Shown: positions 32,756 to 41,865, counted from the first letter of the stretch. The stretch is 64,000 nucleotides of DNA from Streptomyces sp. SCL15-4 (GCF_033366695.1 NZ_JAOBTQ010000001.1:6696001-6760000); one strand, 5' to 3'. Numbers and translations are program-made. The notes: generated from the sequence alone by a model not told the origin.

Positions 32756-33394
32756 ATGACGAGCACCTTCCCCAACATCTCCATCAGCACGGAGCGGTTG
32801 GTGCTGCGTCCCCTCGACGAGGACGACGTGCCAGCCCTGGCCGAGATGATGAACGACGAGCAGGTCGTCGCCTGGACCACCGTCCCGCACCCCTACACCG
32901 ACGCCGACGCCCGCCACTGCATCACCCGGCTCGCCCCCGCCGAACGCACCGGCGGCCACGGCATCGTCCTCGCCGTCACCGAGTTCCTCACCCAGCGGCT
33001 CGTCGGCCTCGTCCACCTGAAGAACACGGACTGGCGCGTGCGCTCCAGCGAACTGGCCTACGTCATCGCGCCCTGGGCCCGCGGCGAGGGCTACGCCTCC
33101 GAATCCGCCCTCGCCATCGCCCAGTGGCTCTTCCACGACCAGGAGTTCGAGCGGCTAGAACTGCGCACCGCCGCCGACAACACCGCCTCCCAGCAGGTGG
33201 CCCAGAAGATCGGCTGTATCAGCGAGGGCGTGCTGCGCAACGCCTGGATAGCCCGCGCCAGGACCGAGGACGGCGGCTGGGCCCGGGTACGCACCGACGT
33301 CATCGTCTGGAGCCTGCTGCCCGAGGACCTCGCCGGGGTCGGCGAGCAGCTGGCCGACGCGAGTGGTTTCACCTCGTACTCGGACTGGAACTGA
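32756..33394 (+). CDS. GNAT acetyltransferase (RimJ/RimL-like)
   Basis: 212-aa acetyltransferase of the RimJ/RimL/RimI type. N-terminal ISTERLVLRPLDEDDVPALA is diagnostic, followed by acetyl-CoA-binding IAPWARGEGYASESALAIAQ and ELRTAADNTASQQVAQKIG, ending in EGVLRNAWI. GGAG 8 bases before ATG 32756. Substrate (ribosomal protein N-terminus or an antibiotic or amino compound) cannot be told. An 8-bp hairpin (33424-33443) follows. Confidence 0.87.
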   Translation: MTSTFPNISISTERLVLRPLDEDDVPALAEMMNDEQVVAWTTVPHPYTDADARHCITRLAPAERTGGHGIVLAVTEFLTQRLVGLVHLKNTDWRVRSSELAYVIAPWARGEGYASESALAIAQWLFHDQEFERLELRTAADNTASQQVAQKIGCISEGVLRNAWIARARTEDGGWARVRTDVIVWSLLPEDLAGVGEQLADASGFTSYSDWN

Positions 33395-33423
33395 GTCCTC
33401 CGAGCTTCACCAGGTACGCTCAC

Positions 33424-33443
33424 GGAGCCCGCGAACGGGCTCC
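33424..33443 (+). terminator. Hairpin between GNAT gene and cobL
   Basis: GGAGCCCG (33424-33431), tetraloop CGAA, CGGGCTCC (33436-33443): perfect 8-bp stem 30 bases after the GNAT stop and 43 bases before cobL. It may terminate the first or act in the cobL leader. Confidence 0.5.
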
Positions 33444-33485
33444 CTCCCCCGAAGACCCGCGCAGAACCACTGGAGACTGACGACG

Positions 33486-34745
33486 ATGGCCGACCGGGTC
33501 ACGGTGATCGGCTGGGACGGCTCGCCGCTGACCGCCGCGGCACGCGGCGCCCTCGGCGCCGCCACCCTCGTGGCCGGTGCCGCCCACCACCTGGCGCTGC
33601 CCGAGGTGCCGCCCGCAGCCGAACGCGTCCGCCTCGGCAGCCTCCCGCTGGCCGCCCGCCGCATCGCCGCCCACCGCGGCACCGCCGTCGTCCTCGCCGA
33701 CGGCGACCCCGGCTTCTTCGGCGTCGTACGCACCCTGCGCGCGCCCGAGTTCGGCCTGGAGGTCGAGGTCGTCCCCGCCGTCTCCTCCGTCGCCGCCGCC
33801 TTCGCCCGGGCCGGCATGCCCTGGGACGACGCCCAGGTGGTCGTCGCCCACCCGCGCACCCTGCGCCGCGCCGTGAACGTCTGCCGCGCCCACGCCAAGG
33901 TCGCCGTCCTCACCGCGCCGGGCGCCGGCCCGGCCGAACTCGGGCTGCTGCTGGAGGGCGTGCACCGCACCTTCGTCATCTGCGAGGAACTGGGCACCGA
34001 CCGCGAACAGGTCAGCGTCGTCACCTCCGACAAGGCCGCCGACCACACCTGGCGCGACCCCAACGTCGTCATCGTCATCGGCGGGCGGGCCGGCGCGGGA
34101 GAGAGCGGCGGCTGGATCGCCGGCCGCGACCCGGGCACCGGCCCGCGGGGCTGGGTGCAGCCGGACGCGAGCTACGGCCTCCAGGCCGACGCGGGCTACG
34201 GCGACGCACCGGGAGGAGGCCCGGCCGGCGGTCTCGGCGAGGGGGAGAGGGAACTGCTGCGCGCCGCTCAACTCGCCCGCCTCGGGCCCCGGACCGGCGA
34301 CCTCGTGTGGGACATCGGCTGCGGCGCCGGCGCGTTCGCCGCCGAGGCCGCCCGCGCCGGCGCGGCCGTCATCGCCGTCGACCACGACCCGAGCGCCTGC
34401 GCCCGCACCGACGGGGCCGCCCGGCGCTTCGGGGTCCAGCTCCAGATCGTCCACGGCAGCGCCCCGCACGTCCTGGAGGACCTGCCCGAGCCGGACGTCG
34501 TACGGGTCGGCGGCGGAGGCCCGGCCGTCGTCTCCGCGGTCGCCGACCGGCGCCCGCAGCGCATCGTCACCCACGCCGCCACCCGGGACGCCGCCGAACG
34601 CGTCGGCCGCGACCTGACCGAGCACGGATACCGGGTCCAGTGCGCCCTGCTCCAGTCCGTCGAACTCGACACCCGGGCCTGGACGGAGACCGAGCGGAAC
34701 GTGGCGTTCCTGCTCAGCGGGGTACTGCCCGATCGCGCCCCGTGA
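33486..34745 (+). CDS. cobL: Precorrin-6Y C5,15-methyltransferase (decarboxylating), CbiE-CbiT fusion
   Basis: 419-aa bifunctional enzyme of cobalamin synthesis that methylates C5 and C15 and removes the acetate carboxyl of ring C. Residues about 1-205 are a CbiE tetrapyrrole methylase (VTVIGWDGSPLTAAA, VLADGDPGFFGVVRTL, VPAVSSVAAAFARAG); after a Gly-rich linker, residues about 255-415 are the CbiT methyltransferase (GDLVWDIGCGAGAFAAEAA for SAM). In the SAM motif DIGCGAG is intact. Near the BluB-CobT and CobA-type genes it defines a small cobalamin group; other cob genes must lie elsewhere. Confidence 0.92.
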   Translation: MADRVTVIGWDGSPLTAAARGALGAATLVAGAAHHLALPEVPPAAERVRLGSLPLAARRIAAHRGTAVVLADGDPGFFGVVRTLRAPEFGLEVEVVPAVSSVAAAFARAGMPWDDAQVVVAHPRTLRRAVNVCRAHAKVAVLTAPGAGPAELGLLLEGVHRTFVICEELGTDREQVSVVTSDKAADHTWRDPNVVIVIGGRAGAGESGGWIAGRDPGTGPRGWVQPDASYGLQADAGYGDAPGGGPAGGLGEGERELLRAAQLARLGPRTGDLVWDIGCGAGAFAAEAARAGAAVIAVDHDPSACARTDGAARRFGVQLQIVHGSAPHVLEDLPEPDVVRVGGGGPAVVSAVADRRPQRIVTHAATRDAAERVGRDLTEHGYRVQCALLQSVELDTRAWTETERNVAFLLSGVLPDRAP

Positions 34746-35088
34746 TCCTGTTGTCGTACCGCGCGCGGTAGGCTGGCCGATCGTTGTACCGCACCGGTGG
34801 CCCGGACTTCGTTCGCCAATGTCCGGATCGCACGCCCGTCTTGGGGCGGGTGTGGTACGGCGGAACCGGAGGACGCGCAACGTGGCGCAGTCCACAGCGT
34901 GCTGTCGCGGATCATGCTGTCGCGACGGCCGAACGGCCGGGACAATGCCACTGAATGGCTTTGTCGCCTTTTCCGGCGGGTCGTTCGTGCCGCTGGGCAC
35001 GGACGCTCGTTCTTCACTGCGGGGCGGTCGGTGCGCCGTTCCGGGTGAGCTGGTCGTAGGAGCACTAACCGATGGGCGAGGGGTACGC
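34746..35088. other. 343-bp region between cobL and the bluB-cobT fusion
   Basis: Begins with the palindrome TACCGCGCGCGGTA (34756-34769 region) followed by GGCT. Otherwise no clear promoter. I looked for a cobalamin riboswitch and did not find its conserved GGTGCGAATC-type core or B12 box. Frames running through it join the next gene but are poor in conserved sequence, so I treat it as leader DNA. GAGGGG lies before ATG 35089. Confidence 0.4.
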
Positions 35089-38000
35089 ATGACGGACACC
35101 GGCCAGGTCCCGGGCGAGGGGCAGCCGGAGAGCGCAGGCATGGTGGAACAGCCGGGCGTCCCCGCGCACGGCGCGTACACCTACCTGTCCGAGGCGCCCG
35201 CCGAGGACGAAGACCTGCTGCTGCCGGGTGCCCAGGGAGCGTGGGGCAACGAGGTGCCGCCACCCGCTCCGGAACCGGTGGTGGAGGCCGTCCACGAGCC
35301 GGGCCCGCACGAGACGGCCGGCCGTGACACCGGCTCGGTCGACCTCGGCGGCGTCCGCCTGCCCGACTCCGGTCCTGCGTCGGTGCCGCCGTCGCCCATC
35401 CTCTCGGCGCCGCACGACCCGGTGGCCGCGCCGCAGCCGCCGCGCCGTCCGCTGCATCTCGGCCCGCCGATCCCCGACGCCTCCGCGAGCCCGGTCCGTT
35501 CCCTCGCCGACCGCGGTCCCGCCGGAGCACCGGTACGACAGCCCGCGCCGCCGTCCTCCGGCCCCGAATACCTCGACGCCCAGCCCCAGCCGGCCCCCCA
35601 GAACGCGGTTCCCTGGGGCGCGGCGCCCGGAACTCCGGGTGCGGCCGAGGGCCAGGAGCAGGCTGACGCGCAGGCGCAGGCGCAGGCCGGGGGACCGGTT
35701 CCGGCGCCGGGTGAGCCGCAGGTACAGGAACCGGCCGAGGCACACGTCGAGACTCAGGGCCAGGCTCCGGTCGCGGCCGAGGTCCCGGTTCAGCGGGAGG
35801 CGCAGGCTCCGGTTCAGGCCGATGTCCAGGCCCCGGCTCCGGTCGGCGCGCAGGCACCGGCTGCCGAAACGGTTGGCCCGGCCGCGCCCGCCCCCGCCGA
35901 GCCGGCCGACGCGGCCCAGGCAGCGATGGCCCGCCTCGCGAGCCAGGCGACGGCCCACAGCGCGTCCGGCGAGATCCACACCGCCCCGGCGGAGGCGCCG
36001 GGCATCGAAGGTGCGGCCCCGGACGCGACTCCCGAGGATGCCGAAGCCGTCGTGGAGGCGGTGGAGACGGCGGAACCGGGTGCTCCGGCGCAGGCCGTGC
36101 GGATCGCGCAGGCCGCCGAGGCCGCGGAGGCCGCCGCGGCGACCGTCGAGGTCGCCGCCGCTGCCGCCGGGACCGCTGAGGCAGCGGCGACCGCCGCGGC
36201 GAGCGGTGTGGCGGGCGCGCCGGAGACCGCGGCGACCGCCGCCGAGGCGACCGACCCCGTGGTCGAGGCGGTACAGCCGAGCGCGGACGCCGAGCAGACC
36301 GAGGACGCGCAGCTCACCCCTCAGGCCACCGACCCCGCCCAGCCCCAGCCTGCCGCCGACACCCCGGAGCCCGCGGCGCCCACCGACCCGGCTCCCGCCG
36401 AGGCCCCGGCCGCCGTCCAGGAGACGGCGCAGCCCGTTGACCCGGCTGCGATCCAGCAGGTGGCCCAAGACGTGGCTCCGGCCGCTGTCCCGGCTCCCGC
36501 CGAGGTTCCGACCGCTGTCCAGGAGGTGGCGCAGGCCGCCGCCCCGGACATGGCTGAGGCGCCCGTCCCGGCTCCCGCCGAGGCCCCGGTCGTTGTGCAG
36601 GAGACGGCGCAGCCTGTTGACGCGGCTGCGATCCACCAGGTGCCCCAAGAGGTGGCTACGGCTGCCGTCCCGGGTCCGGCCGAGGCCCCGGCCGCTGTCC
36701 AGGAGGTGGCGCAGGCCGCCGCCCCGGACATGGCTGAGGCGCCCGTCCCGGCTCCCGCCGAGGCCCCGGCCGCTGTGCAGGAGATGGCGCAGCCGGTTGA
36801 CGCGGCTGCGATCCACCAGGTGGCCCAAGAGGTGGCTCCGGCCGAGGCCCCGGCTCCGGCCGAGGCCCCGGCTCCGGCCGAGACCCCGGCCGCTGTCCAG
36901 GAGGTGGCGCAGGCCGCCGCTCCGGTCGCCGGCCAGGACATGGCTCAGGCGCCCGTCCCGGCTCCCGCCGACGCTCCGGCCGCGGTTCATGAGACGGCCC
37001 AGGCCGCCGCCCCGGTCGCCGGCCAGGACGTGCCCCAGGGCGCCGCCCCTGAAGCCCCGGCCGGCCCCGCCGCCCCGGCGGTCGAGCCCACCGCTCCGAT
37101 CGCCGACCCCGCTCCGGCCCAGCCGGCCCCGGCCGCCTCCGACGCCGTACCGGCCGCCCAGCCCGCCGCGCCGCAGGCCCCCGAGGCGCCGCAGCCCCAG
37201 GCACCCGTCGAGGCACCCGAGCCGGCCGTGCTCCGGACGCAGGGACCGCAGCTCGCCGAGCAGGCCCCGCACAGCACCGAAGCCGGACCCGAGGCCGACG
37301 CCCCGGTGACCCCCGCCGCGCCCACCCCCGAGCAGCAGCCGCAAGCGGCACCGGCCGCCGCCCCCGAGCCCCACCCGGACCCGCAGGCGTCGGCGCCGGA
37401 CACCGCCGTACCGGACACGACGCAGCCGCTCGGGCAGTTCGTGCCGGTGCAGGGCCAGGTGCCCACCACCCCGCACCTGGCACCCGCTCCGCAGCAGCCC
37501 GCAACGGCGCCCGCGGCCGGACCACAGGGCCCGCAGGAGCAGCCGGAGCCGGTGGCCACGGTGCCCGCGCCCCGCGAGGGCGAGCCGGCCGGGGCGGACG
37601 CGCAACCCGCTCCCGAGGCCGTACGGCACGCGGAGGACCCGGAGACCGGGGCCGCCGAGCAGGAAGAGAGCACGGCCGAGGCGGCGCGAGCACGACGGTC
37701 CACCGGCCCGGCCGCGCCCGCCTACGCCGACGCCGAGCGCGAGGCCGTCCTGAAGGTGATGCGCGAGCGCCGCGACATCCGCAACGGCTTCCGCGACGAC
37801 CCCATCCCGCACGAGGTACTGCTCCGGGTCCTGGAGGCCGCGCACACCGCGCCGTCCGTGGGCCACTCGCAGCCCTGGGACTTCGTCGTCATCAGATCCG
37901 CCGAGACCCGGCGGACGATGCACGAACTGGCGATGCGGCAGCGCGAGGCCTACGCCAAATCGCTGCCGAAGGGCCGGGCCAAGCAGTTCAAGGAACTGAA

Positions 38001-39438
38001 GATCGAGGCCATCCTCGACACCCCGGTCAACATCGTCGTCACCGCGGACCCCACCCGCGGCGGCCGGCACACCCTCGGCCGTCACACCCAGCCGCAGATG
38101 GCGCCCTACTCCTCGGCGCTCGCGGTGGAGAACCTCTGGCTCGCCGCCCGCGCCGAAGGCCTCGGCGTCGGCTGGGTCAGCTTCTTCGACGAGCGGGAGA
38201 TGGTCCGCGCGCTCGGCCTGCCCGAGCACCTGGAAGTCGTCGCCTACCTGTGTGTCGGGTACGTCGACGAGTTCCCGGACGAGCCCGAGCTGATGCAGGC
38301 CGGCTGGTCCAAGCGACGCCCCCTGTCCTGGGTGGTGCACGAGGAGACATACGGCCGCCGCGCCCTGCCCGGAGAGGAACCCCACGACCTGCTCGCCGAG
38401 ACCGTCGCACAGATCCGCCCGCTCGACGCCAAGGCGCTCGGCGAGGCATGGGAGCGCCAGAAGCGCATGACCAAGCCGGCCGGCGCGCTCGGCATGCTGG
38501 AGATCATCTCCGCACAGCTGTGCGGGTTGTCCCGCCAGTGCCCGCCGCCGATCCCGGAACCCGCCGCCGTCGCGATCTTCGCCGGCGACCACGGCGTGCA
38601 CGCCCAGGGCGTCACTCCCTGGCCGCAGGAGGTGACCGCCCAGATGGTGGCCAACTTCCTCGGCGGAGGAGCCGTCTGCAACGCCTTCGCCGCCCAGGTC
38701 GGCGCCGAGGTGTGCGTGGTGGACGTGGGCGTGGCCGCCGACCTGCCCGCCACGCCGGGCCTCCTGCCGCGCAAGATCCGCGGTGGTACGTCCGACATGA
38801 CCACCGGCCCCGCGATGACCCGCGAGGAGGTCAAGGCGGCCATCGAGGTGGGCATCGAGACCGCCCGCGACCTGGTGGCGGCCGGCAACAAGGCGCTGCT
38901 CACCGGTGAGATGGGCATCGCCAACACCACCGCGTCCGCCGCGCTGATCTCCGTCTTCACCGGCGCCGACCCGGCCGAGGTGACCGGGCGCGGCACGGGC
39001 ATCAACGACGAGACGCTGGCCCGCAAGACCGACGTCGTCCGCCGCGCGCTGGAATTCCACCAGCCGGACCCGGCCGACCCGATCGGGGTCCTCGCAGCCG
39101 TCGGCGGCTTCGAGCACGCGGCCATGGTCGGCCTGCTGCTCGGCGGCGCGTCGCTGCGCACGCCGGTGATCCTGGACGGCGTCAGCGCCGGCGCGGCGGC
39201 CCTCGTCGCCCGTGCGATCGCCCCCGAGGTCCTCGCGGCCTGCATCGCCGGCCACCGCAGCGCCGAGCCCGGCCATGTCGCGGCGCTGAACAAGCTGGGC
39301 CTGCGTCCTCTGGTCGACCTCGACCTCCGCCTCGGCGAGGGCACGGGCGCGCTGCTGGCGCTCCCGCTCGTCCAGAGCACGGCGAGGGCGATGCACGAAG
39401 TGGCCACGTTCGATTCGGCGGGCGTCACCGAGAAGTAG
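35089..39438 (+). CDS. cobT: BluB-CobT fusion with long Ala/Pro-rich N-terminal region
   Basis: 1449-aa protein in three parts. (1) Residues about 1-880: low-complexity, Ala/Pro/Glu/Gln-rich, probably disordered, with a coding minisatellite (residues about 434-652). (2) About 880-1095: BluB-type nitroreductase (ERRDIRNGFRDDPIPHEVLL, APSVGHSQPWDFVV, GWVSFFDEREMVRALGLP), the enzyme that makes 5,6-dimethylbenzimidazole from FMNH2. (3) About 1100-1445: CobT, nicotinate-nucleotide:DMB phosphoribosyltransferase (FAGDHGVHAQGVTPWPQEVT, GEMGIANTTASAAL with family catalytic context, DGVSAGAAALVA), which activates DMB as the B12 lower ligand. Product channelling from BluB to CobT is inferred. ATG 35089 has GAGGGG upstream. 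An open frame continues upstream but lacks support. Confidence 0.9.
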   Translation: MTDTGQVPGEGQPESAGMVEQPGVPAHGAYTYLSEAPAEDEDLLLPGAQGAWGNEVPPPAPEPVVEAVHEPGPHETAGRDTGSVDLGGVRLPDSGPASVPPSPILSAPHDPVAAPQPPRRPLHLGPPIPDASASPVRSLADRGPAGAPVRQPAPPSSGPEYLDAQPQPAPQNAVPWGAAPGTPGAAEGQEQADAQAQAQAGGPVPAPGEPQVQEPAEAHVETQGQAPVAAEVPVQREAQAPVQADVQAPAPVGAQAPAAETVGPAAPAPAEPADAAQAAMARLASQATAHSASGEIHTAPAEAPGIEGAAPDATPEDAEAVVEAVETAEPGAPAQAVRIAQAAEAAEAAAATVEVAAAAAGTAEAAATAAASGVAGAPETAATAAEATDPVVEAVQPSADAEQTEDAQLTPQATDPAQPQPAADTPEPAAPTDPAPAEAPAAVQETAQPVDPAAIQQVAQDVAPAAVPAPAEVPTAVQEVAQAAAPDMAEAPVPAPAEAPVVVQETAQPVDAAAIHQVPQEVATAAVPGPAEAPAAVQEVAQAAAPDMAEAPVPAPAEAPAAVQEMAQPVDAAAIHQVAQEVAPAEAPAPAEAPAPAETPAAVQEVAQAAAPVAGQDMAQAPVPAPADAPAAVHETAQAAAPVAGQDVPQGAAPEAPAGPAAPAVEPTAPIADPAPAQPAPAASDAVPAAQPAAPQAPEAPQPQAPVEAPEPAVLRTQGPQLAEQAPHSTEAGPEADAPVTPAAPTPEQQPQAAPAAAPEPHPDPQASAPDTAVPDTTQPLGQFVPVQGQVPTTPHLAPAPQQPATAPAAGPQGPQEQPEPVATVPAPREGEPAGADAQPAPEAVRHAEDPETGAAEQEESTAEAARARRSTGPAAPAYADAEREAVLKVMRERRDIRNGFRDDPIPHEVLLRVLEAAHTAPSVGHSQPWDFVVIRSAETRRTMHELAMRQREAYAKSLPKGRAKQFKELKIEAILDTPVNIVVTADPTRGGRHTLGRHTQPQMAPYSSALAVENLWLAARAEGLGVGWVSFFDEREMVRALGLPEHLEVVAYLCVGYVDEFPDEPELMQAGWSKRRPLSWVVHEETYGRRALPGEEPHDLLAETVAQIRPLDAKALGEAWERQKRMTKPAGALGMLEIISAQLCGLSRQCPPPIPEPAAVAIFAGDHGVHAQGVTPWPQEVTAQMVANFLGGGAVCNAFAAQVGAEVCVVDVGVAADLPATPGLLPRKIRGGTSDMTTGPAMTREEVKAAIEVGIETARDLVAAGNKALLTGEMGIANTTASAALISVFTGADPAEVTGRGTGINDETLARKTDVVRRALEFHQPDPADPIGVLAAVGGFEHAAMVGLLLGGASLRTPVILDGVSAGAAALVARAIAPEVLAACIAGHRSAEPGHVAALNKLGLRPLVDLDLRLGEGTGALLALPLVQSTARAMHEVATFDSAGVTEK
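36388..37045 (+). repeat. 180-bp coding minisatellite in the bluB-cobT gene
   Basis: The segment from 36388 repeats with a period of 180 bp (compare 36541-36720 with 36721-36900: most bases identical) for about 2.5 units, then degenerates into shorter units, including an 18-bp block GCCGAGGCCCCGGCTCCG repeated from 36841 and further partial copies to about 37045. The 60-residue unit contains the blocks VQEVAQAAAPDMAEAPVPAP and AEAPAAVQE. The array preserves frame, so copy number could change protein length without disabling it. Confidence 0.88.
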
Positions 39439-39453
39439 CGTCACCGAGAAGTA
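39422..39453 (+). repeat. 16-bp tandem duplication across the cobT stop
   Basis: GCGTCACCGAGAAGTA occurs twice in a row (39422-39437 and 39438-39453), so the last codons Val-Thr-Glu-Lys and a stop (TAG) are followed at once by a second copy ending TAA. A recent slippage duplication is the simplest explanation. Confidence 0.85.
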
Positions 39454-39457
39454 AGGG

Positions 39458-39501
39458 ACGGGCGCCCGGTACCGCGGTGCCGGGCACCCGCAGGCGCCCG
39501 T
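39458..39501 (+). terminator. Nested hairpin after bluB-cobT
   Basis: Outer arms ACGGGCGCC (39458-39466) and GGCGCCCGT (39493-39501) enclose a second inverted repeat GCCCGG...CCGGGC (39464-39485 region). Alternative pairings overlap, but a strong structure 20 bases past the stop is clear. Confidence 0.5.
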
Positions 39502-39630
39502 GGGCCCGTCCCCGCACCGGCACCCGTACCGGCCGCCCTGCCCAGCCACCGGACACCCGCCCCACCCGCGCCGCCGCCACCGTAAAATCCGCACGTCAGC
39601 GCCACCGCAAAGCCACCGGAGGACGCCCTC

Positions 39631-40863
39631 ATGGCCGAACACCCCGCCTATCCCGTAGGCCTCCGCCTCTCCGGCCGCCGCGTGGTCGTCCTCGGCGGCG
39701 GCACCGTGGCCCAGCGCCGCCTGCCGGCCCTGATCGCGGCCGGCGCGGACATCACCGTCGTATCCCCGGAGGCGACCCCCTCGGTCGAGGCCATGGCCGA
39801 GGCGGGCGAGATCGCCTGGGAGCGGCGGGCCTACGCCGAGGGCGACCTCGCCGACGCCTGGTACGCCCTCATCGCCACCAGCGACCCCGACGCCAACACC
39901 CGCGCCTCCGCCGAGGCCGAGCGGCACCGCGTCTGGTGCGTCCGCTCCGACGACGCCGACCAGGCCACGGCGTGGACCCCGGCGACCGGCCACAGCGAGG
40001 GCGTCACCGTCGCCGTGCTCACCACGCACGCGCGAGGCCGCGACCCGCGCCACACCGCGGCCATCCGCGACGCGGTCGTGGAGGGCCTGCGCGACGGCAC
40101 CCTCGTCGCCCCGCACCACCGCACCCGCAGCGCCGGCGTGGCCCTGGTGGGCGGCGGCCCCGGCGACCCCGACCTGATCACCGTCCGCGGCCGGCGCCTG
40201 CTCGCCGAGGCGGACGTCGTCATCGCCGACCGGCTGGGCCCGCGCGATCTGCTCGCCGAGCTGCCGCCGCACGTCGAGGTGATCGACGCGGCCAAGATCC
40301 CCTACGGCCGTTACATGGCCCAGGAGGCCATCAACAACGCGCTGATCGAGCACGCCAAGCAGGGCAAGGCGGTGGTCCGGCTCAAGGGCGGCGACCCGTT
40401 CGTCTTCGGCCGGGGCATGGAGGAGGTCCAGGCGCTCGCCGAGGCCGGCATACCGTGCACGGTGGTCCCCGGCATCTCCAGCTCCATCTCGGTGCCGGGC
40501 GCGGCCGGCGTCCCGGTCACGCACCGGGGGGTCGCGCACGAGTTCACCGTGGTCAGCGGGCATGTGGCGCCCGACGACGAGCGCTCCCTGGTCGACTGGC
40601 CCTCGCTGGCGAAGCTCACGGGCACCCTGGTGATCCTGATGGGCGTCGACAAGATCGGGAAGATCGCCGAGACGCTCGTCGCGCACGGCAAGCCGCCGAC
40701 GACGCCGGTGGCCCTGGTCCAGGAGGGCACGACGGCCGCCCAGCGCAGGGTGGACGCCACCCTGGCCACGGTCGCCGAGACGGTCCGGGCCGAGGACGTG
40801 AGGCCCCCGGCCGTCATCGTCGTCGGCGAGGTCGTACGGGTCGGCCCGGAACCCGTCGCCTGA
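39631..40863 (+). CDS. Siroheme/precorrin-2 synthase, CysG-like (CysG-B plus CobA)
   Basis: 410-aa two-domain protein. Residues about 1-145: Rossmann-type precorrin-2 dehydrogenase/ferrochelatase (LRLSGRRVVVLGGGTVAQRR). Residues about 165-405: uroporphyrinogen-III C-methyltransferase (VALVGGGPGDPDLITVRGRR, RLKGGDPFVFGRGMEE, GISSSISVPGAAGVPVTHRG), which gives precorrin-2. It thus feeds corrin synthesis and could make siroheme. The order is unlike CysG proper, which also has a middle sirohaem domain; the central linker is short here. ATG 39631 follows GGAGGACGCCCTC. Symbol left blank because cobA and cysG are both used for this arrangement. Confidence 0.9.
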   Translation: MAEHPAYPVGLRLSGRRVVVLGGGTVAQRRLPALIAAGADITVVSPEATPSVEAMAEAGEIAWERRAYAEGDLADAWYALIATSDPDANTRASAEAERHRVWCVRSDDADQATAWTPATGHSEGVTVAVLTTHARGRDPRHTAAIRDAVVEGLRDGTLVAPHHRTRSAGVALVGGGPGDPDLITVRGRRLLAEADVVIADRLGPRDLLAELPPHVEVIDAAKIPYGRYMAQEAINNALIEHAKQGKAVVRLKGGDPFVFGRGMEEVQALAEAGIPCTVVPGISSSISVPGAAGVPVTHRGVAHEFTVVSGHVAPDDERSLVDWPSLAKLTGTLVILMGVDKIGKIAETLVAHGKPPTTPVALVQEGTTAAQRRVDATLATVAETVRAEDVRPPAVIVVGEVVRVGPEPVA

Positions 40864-40959
40864 GCCCGCACGACCGGATAACCTCGGGTAGCCAACCCGG
40901 GGTGACGCAAGCACGACCCAGCCGTTGGCAGCACCTCCAGGACAAGGCAGTAACATCCC

Positions 40960-41778
40960 GTGGCCGATCTCATCACCGTCGAGGACCCCGACGACCCGCG
41001 CCTGAGCGACTACACGGGCCTCACCGACGTCGAACTGCGCCGTCGGCGGGAGCCCGCGGAGGGCCTGTTCATCGCCGAGGGCGAGAAGGTCATCCGCAGG
41101 GCCAAGGAGGCGGGCTACGAGATGCGGTCGATGCTGCTCTCGGCCAAGTGGATCGACGTCATGCGCGACGTCATCGACGAACTCCCGGCACCGGTGTACG
41201 CCGTCAGCCCGGAACTCGCCGAACGGGTCACCGGCTACCACGTGCACCGCGGCGCCCTCGCCTCCATGCAACGCAAGCCGCTGCCGACGGCCGCCGAGCT
41301 GCTCCGCGCCGCCCGCCGCGTGGTGATCATGGAGTCGGTGAACGACCACACCAACATCGGTGCGATCTTCCGCTCCGCGGCGGCCCTCGGCATGGACGCG
41401 GTGCTGCTGTCGCCCGACTGCGCCGACCCGCTGTACCGGCGGAGCGTCAAGGTGTCCATGGGCGCGGTGTTCTCCGTGCCGTACGCCCGGCTGGAGACCT
41501 GGCCGAAGGGGCTGGACTCGGTCCGCGAGGCCGGTTTCACGCTGCTCGCGCTCACCCCGGACGAGAAGGCCGGCAGCCTGGACGAGGCCGCTCCGCACCG
41601 CATGGACCGGGTGGCGCTCATGCTCGGCGCGGAGGGCGACGGCCTGTCCAGGCAGGCCCTAGCCGCCGCCGACGAATGGGTCCGCATCCCGATGGCCCAC
41701 GGCGTCGACTCGCTCAACGTGGGCGCGGCGGCGGCGGTGGCGTTCTACGCGGTGGCGACGGGCCGCCCCGCATCCTGA
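40960..41778 (+). CDS. SpoU/TrmH-family RNA 2'-O-methyltransferase
   Basis: 272-aa SPOUT methyltransferase. N-terminal substrate-binding region (RLSDYTGLTDVELRRRREPA, GLFIAEGEKVIRRA) like rRNA or tRNA Gm enzymes; C-terminal knot motifs are VIMESVNDHTNIGAIFRSAA (motif 1), VALMLGAEGDGLSRQ (motif 2) and IPMAHGVDSLNVGAAAAV (motif 3). Target RNA unknown. GTG start at 40960. In Streptomyces some relatives confer resistance to ribosome-binding antibiotics (TsnR/Nhr type), but this gene has no clear linkage to such a cluster, so housekeeping is more likely. Confidence 0.88.
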   Translation: MADLITVEDPDDPRLSDYTGLTDVELRRRREPAEGLFIAEGEKVIRRAKEAGYEMRSMLLSAKWIDVMRDVIDELPAPVYAVSPELAERVTGYHVHRGALASMQRKPLPTAAELLRAARRVVIMESVNDHTNIGAIFRSAAALGMDAVLLSPDCADPLYRRSVKVSMGAVFSVPYARLETWPKGLDSVREAGFTLLALTPDEKAGSLDEAAPHRMDRVALMLGAEGDGLSRQALAAADEWVRIPMAHGVDSLNVGAAAAVAFYAVATGRPAS

Positions 41779-41865
41779 CCGGCGCAACGACACCCGACGT
41801 CCCGCCCGGTATCCGCCACCGCCGGCCCCGGCCGGCTGTTCCGGCCGCGGGCCGCGGCCCGGCGA

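Noticed and set aside
34746..35088. Cobalamin riboswitch upstream of bluB-cobT
   Set aside because: A GCCACTG string occurs, but the conserved GGTGCGAATC-like segment and the B12 box are missing.
35065..41598. Very long minus-strand open frame (over 6 kb) opposite bluB-cobT and downstream genes
   Set aside because: Low-complexity Gly/Arg/Leu translation with no motif; an antisense shadow of high-GC plus-strand genes that show clear families and ribosome-binding sites.
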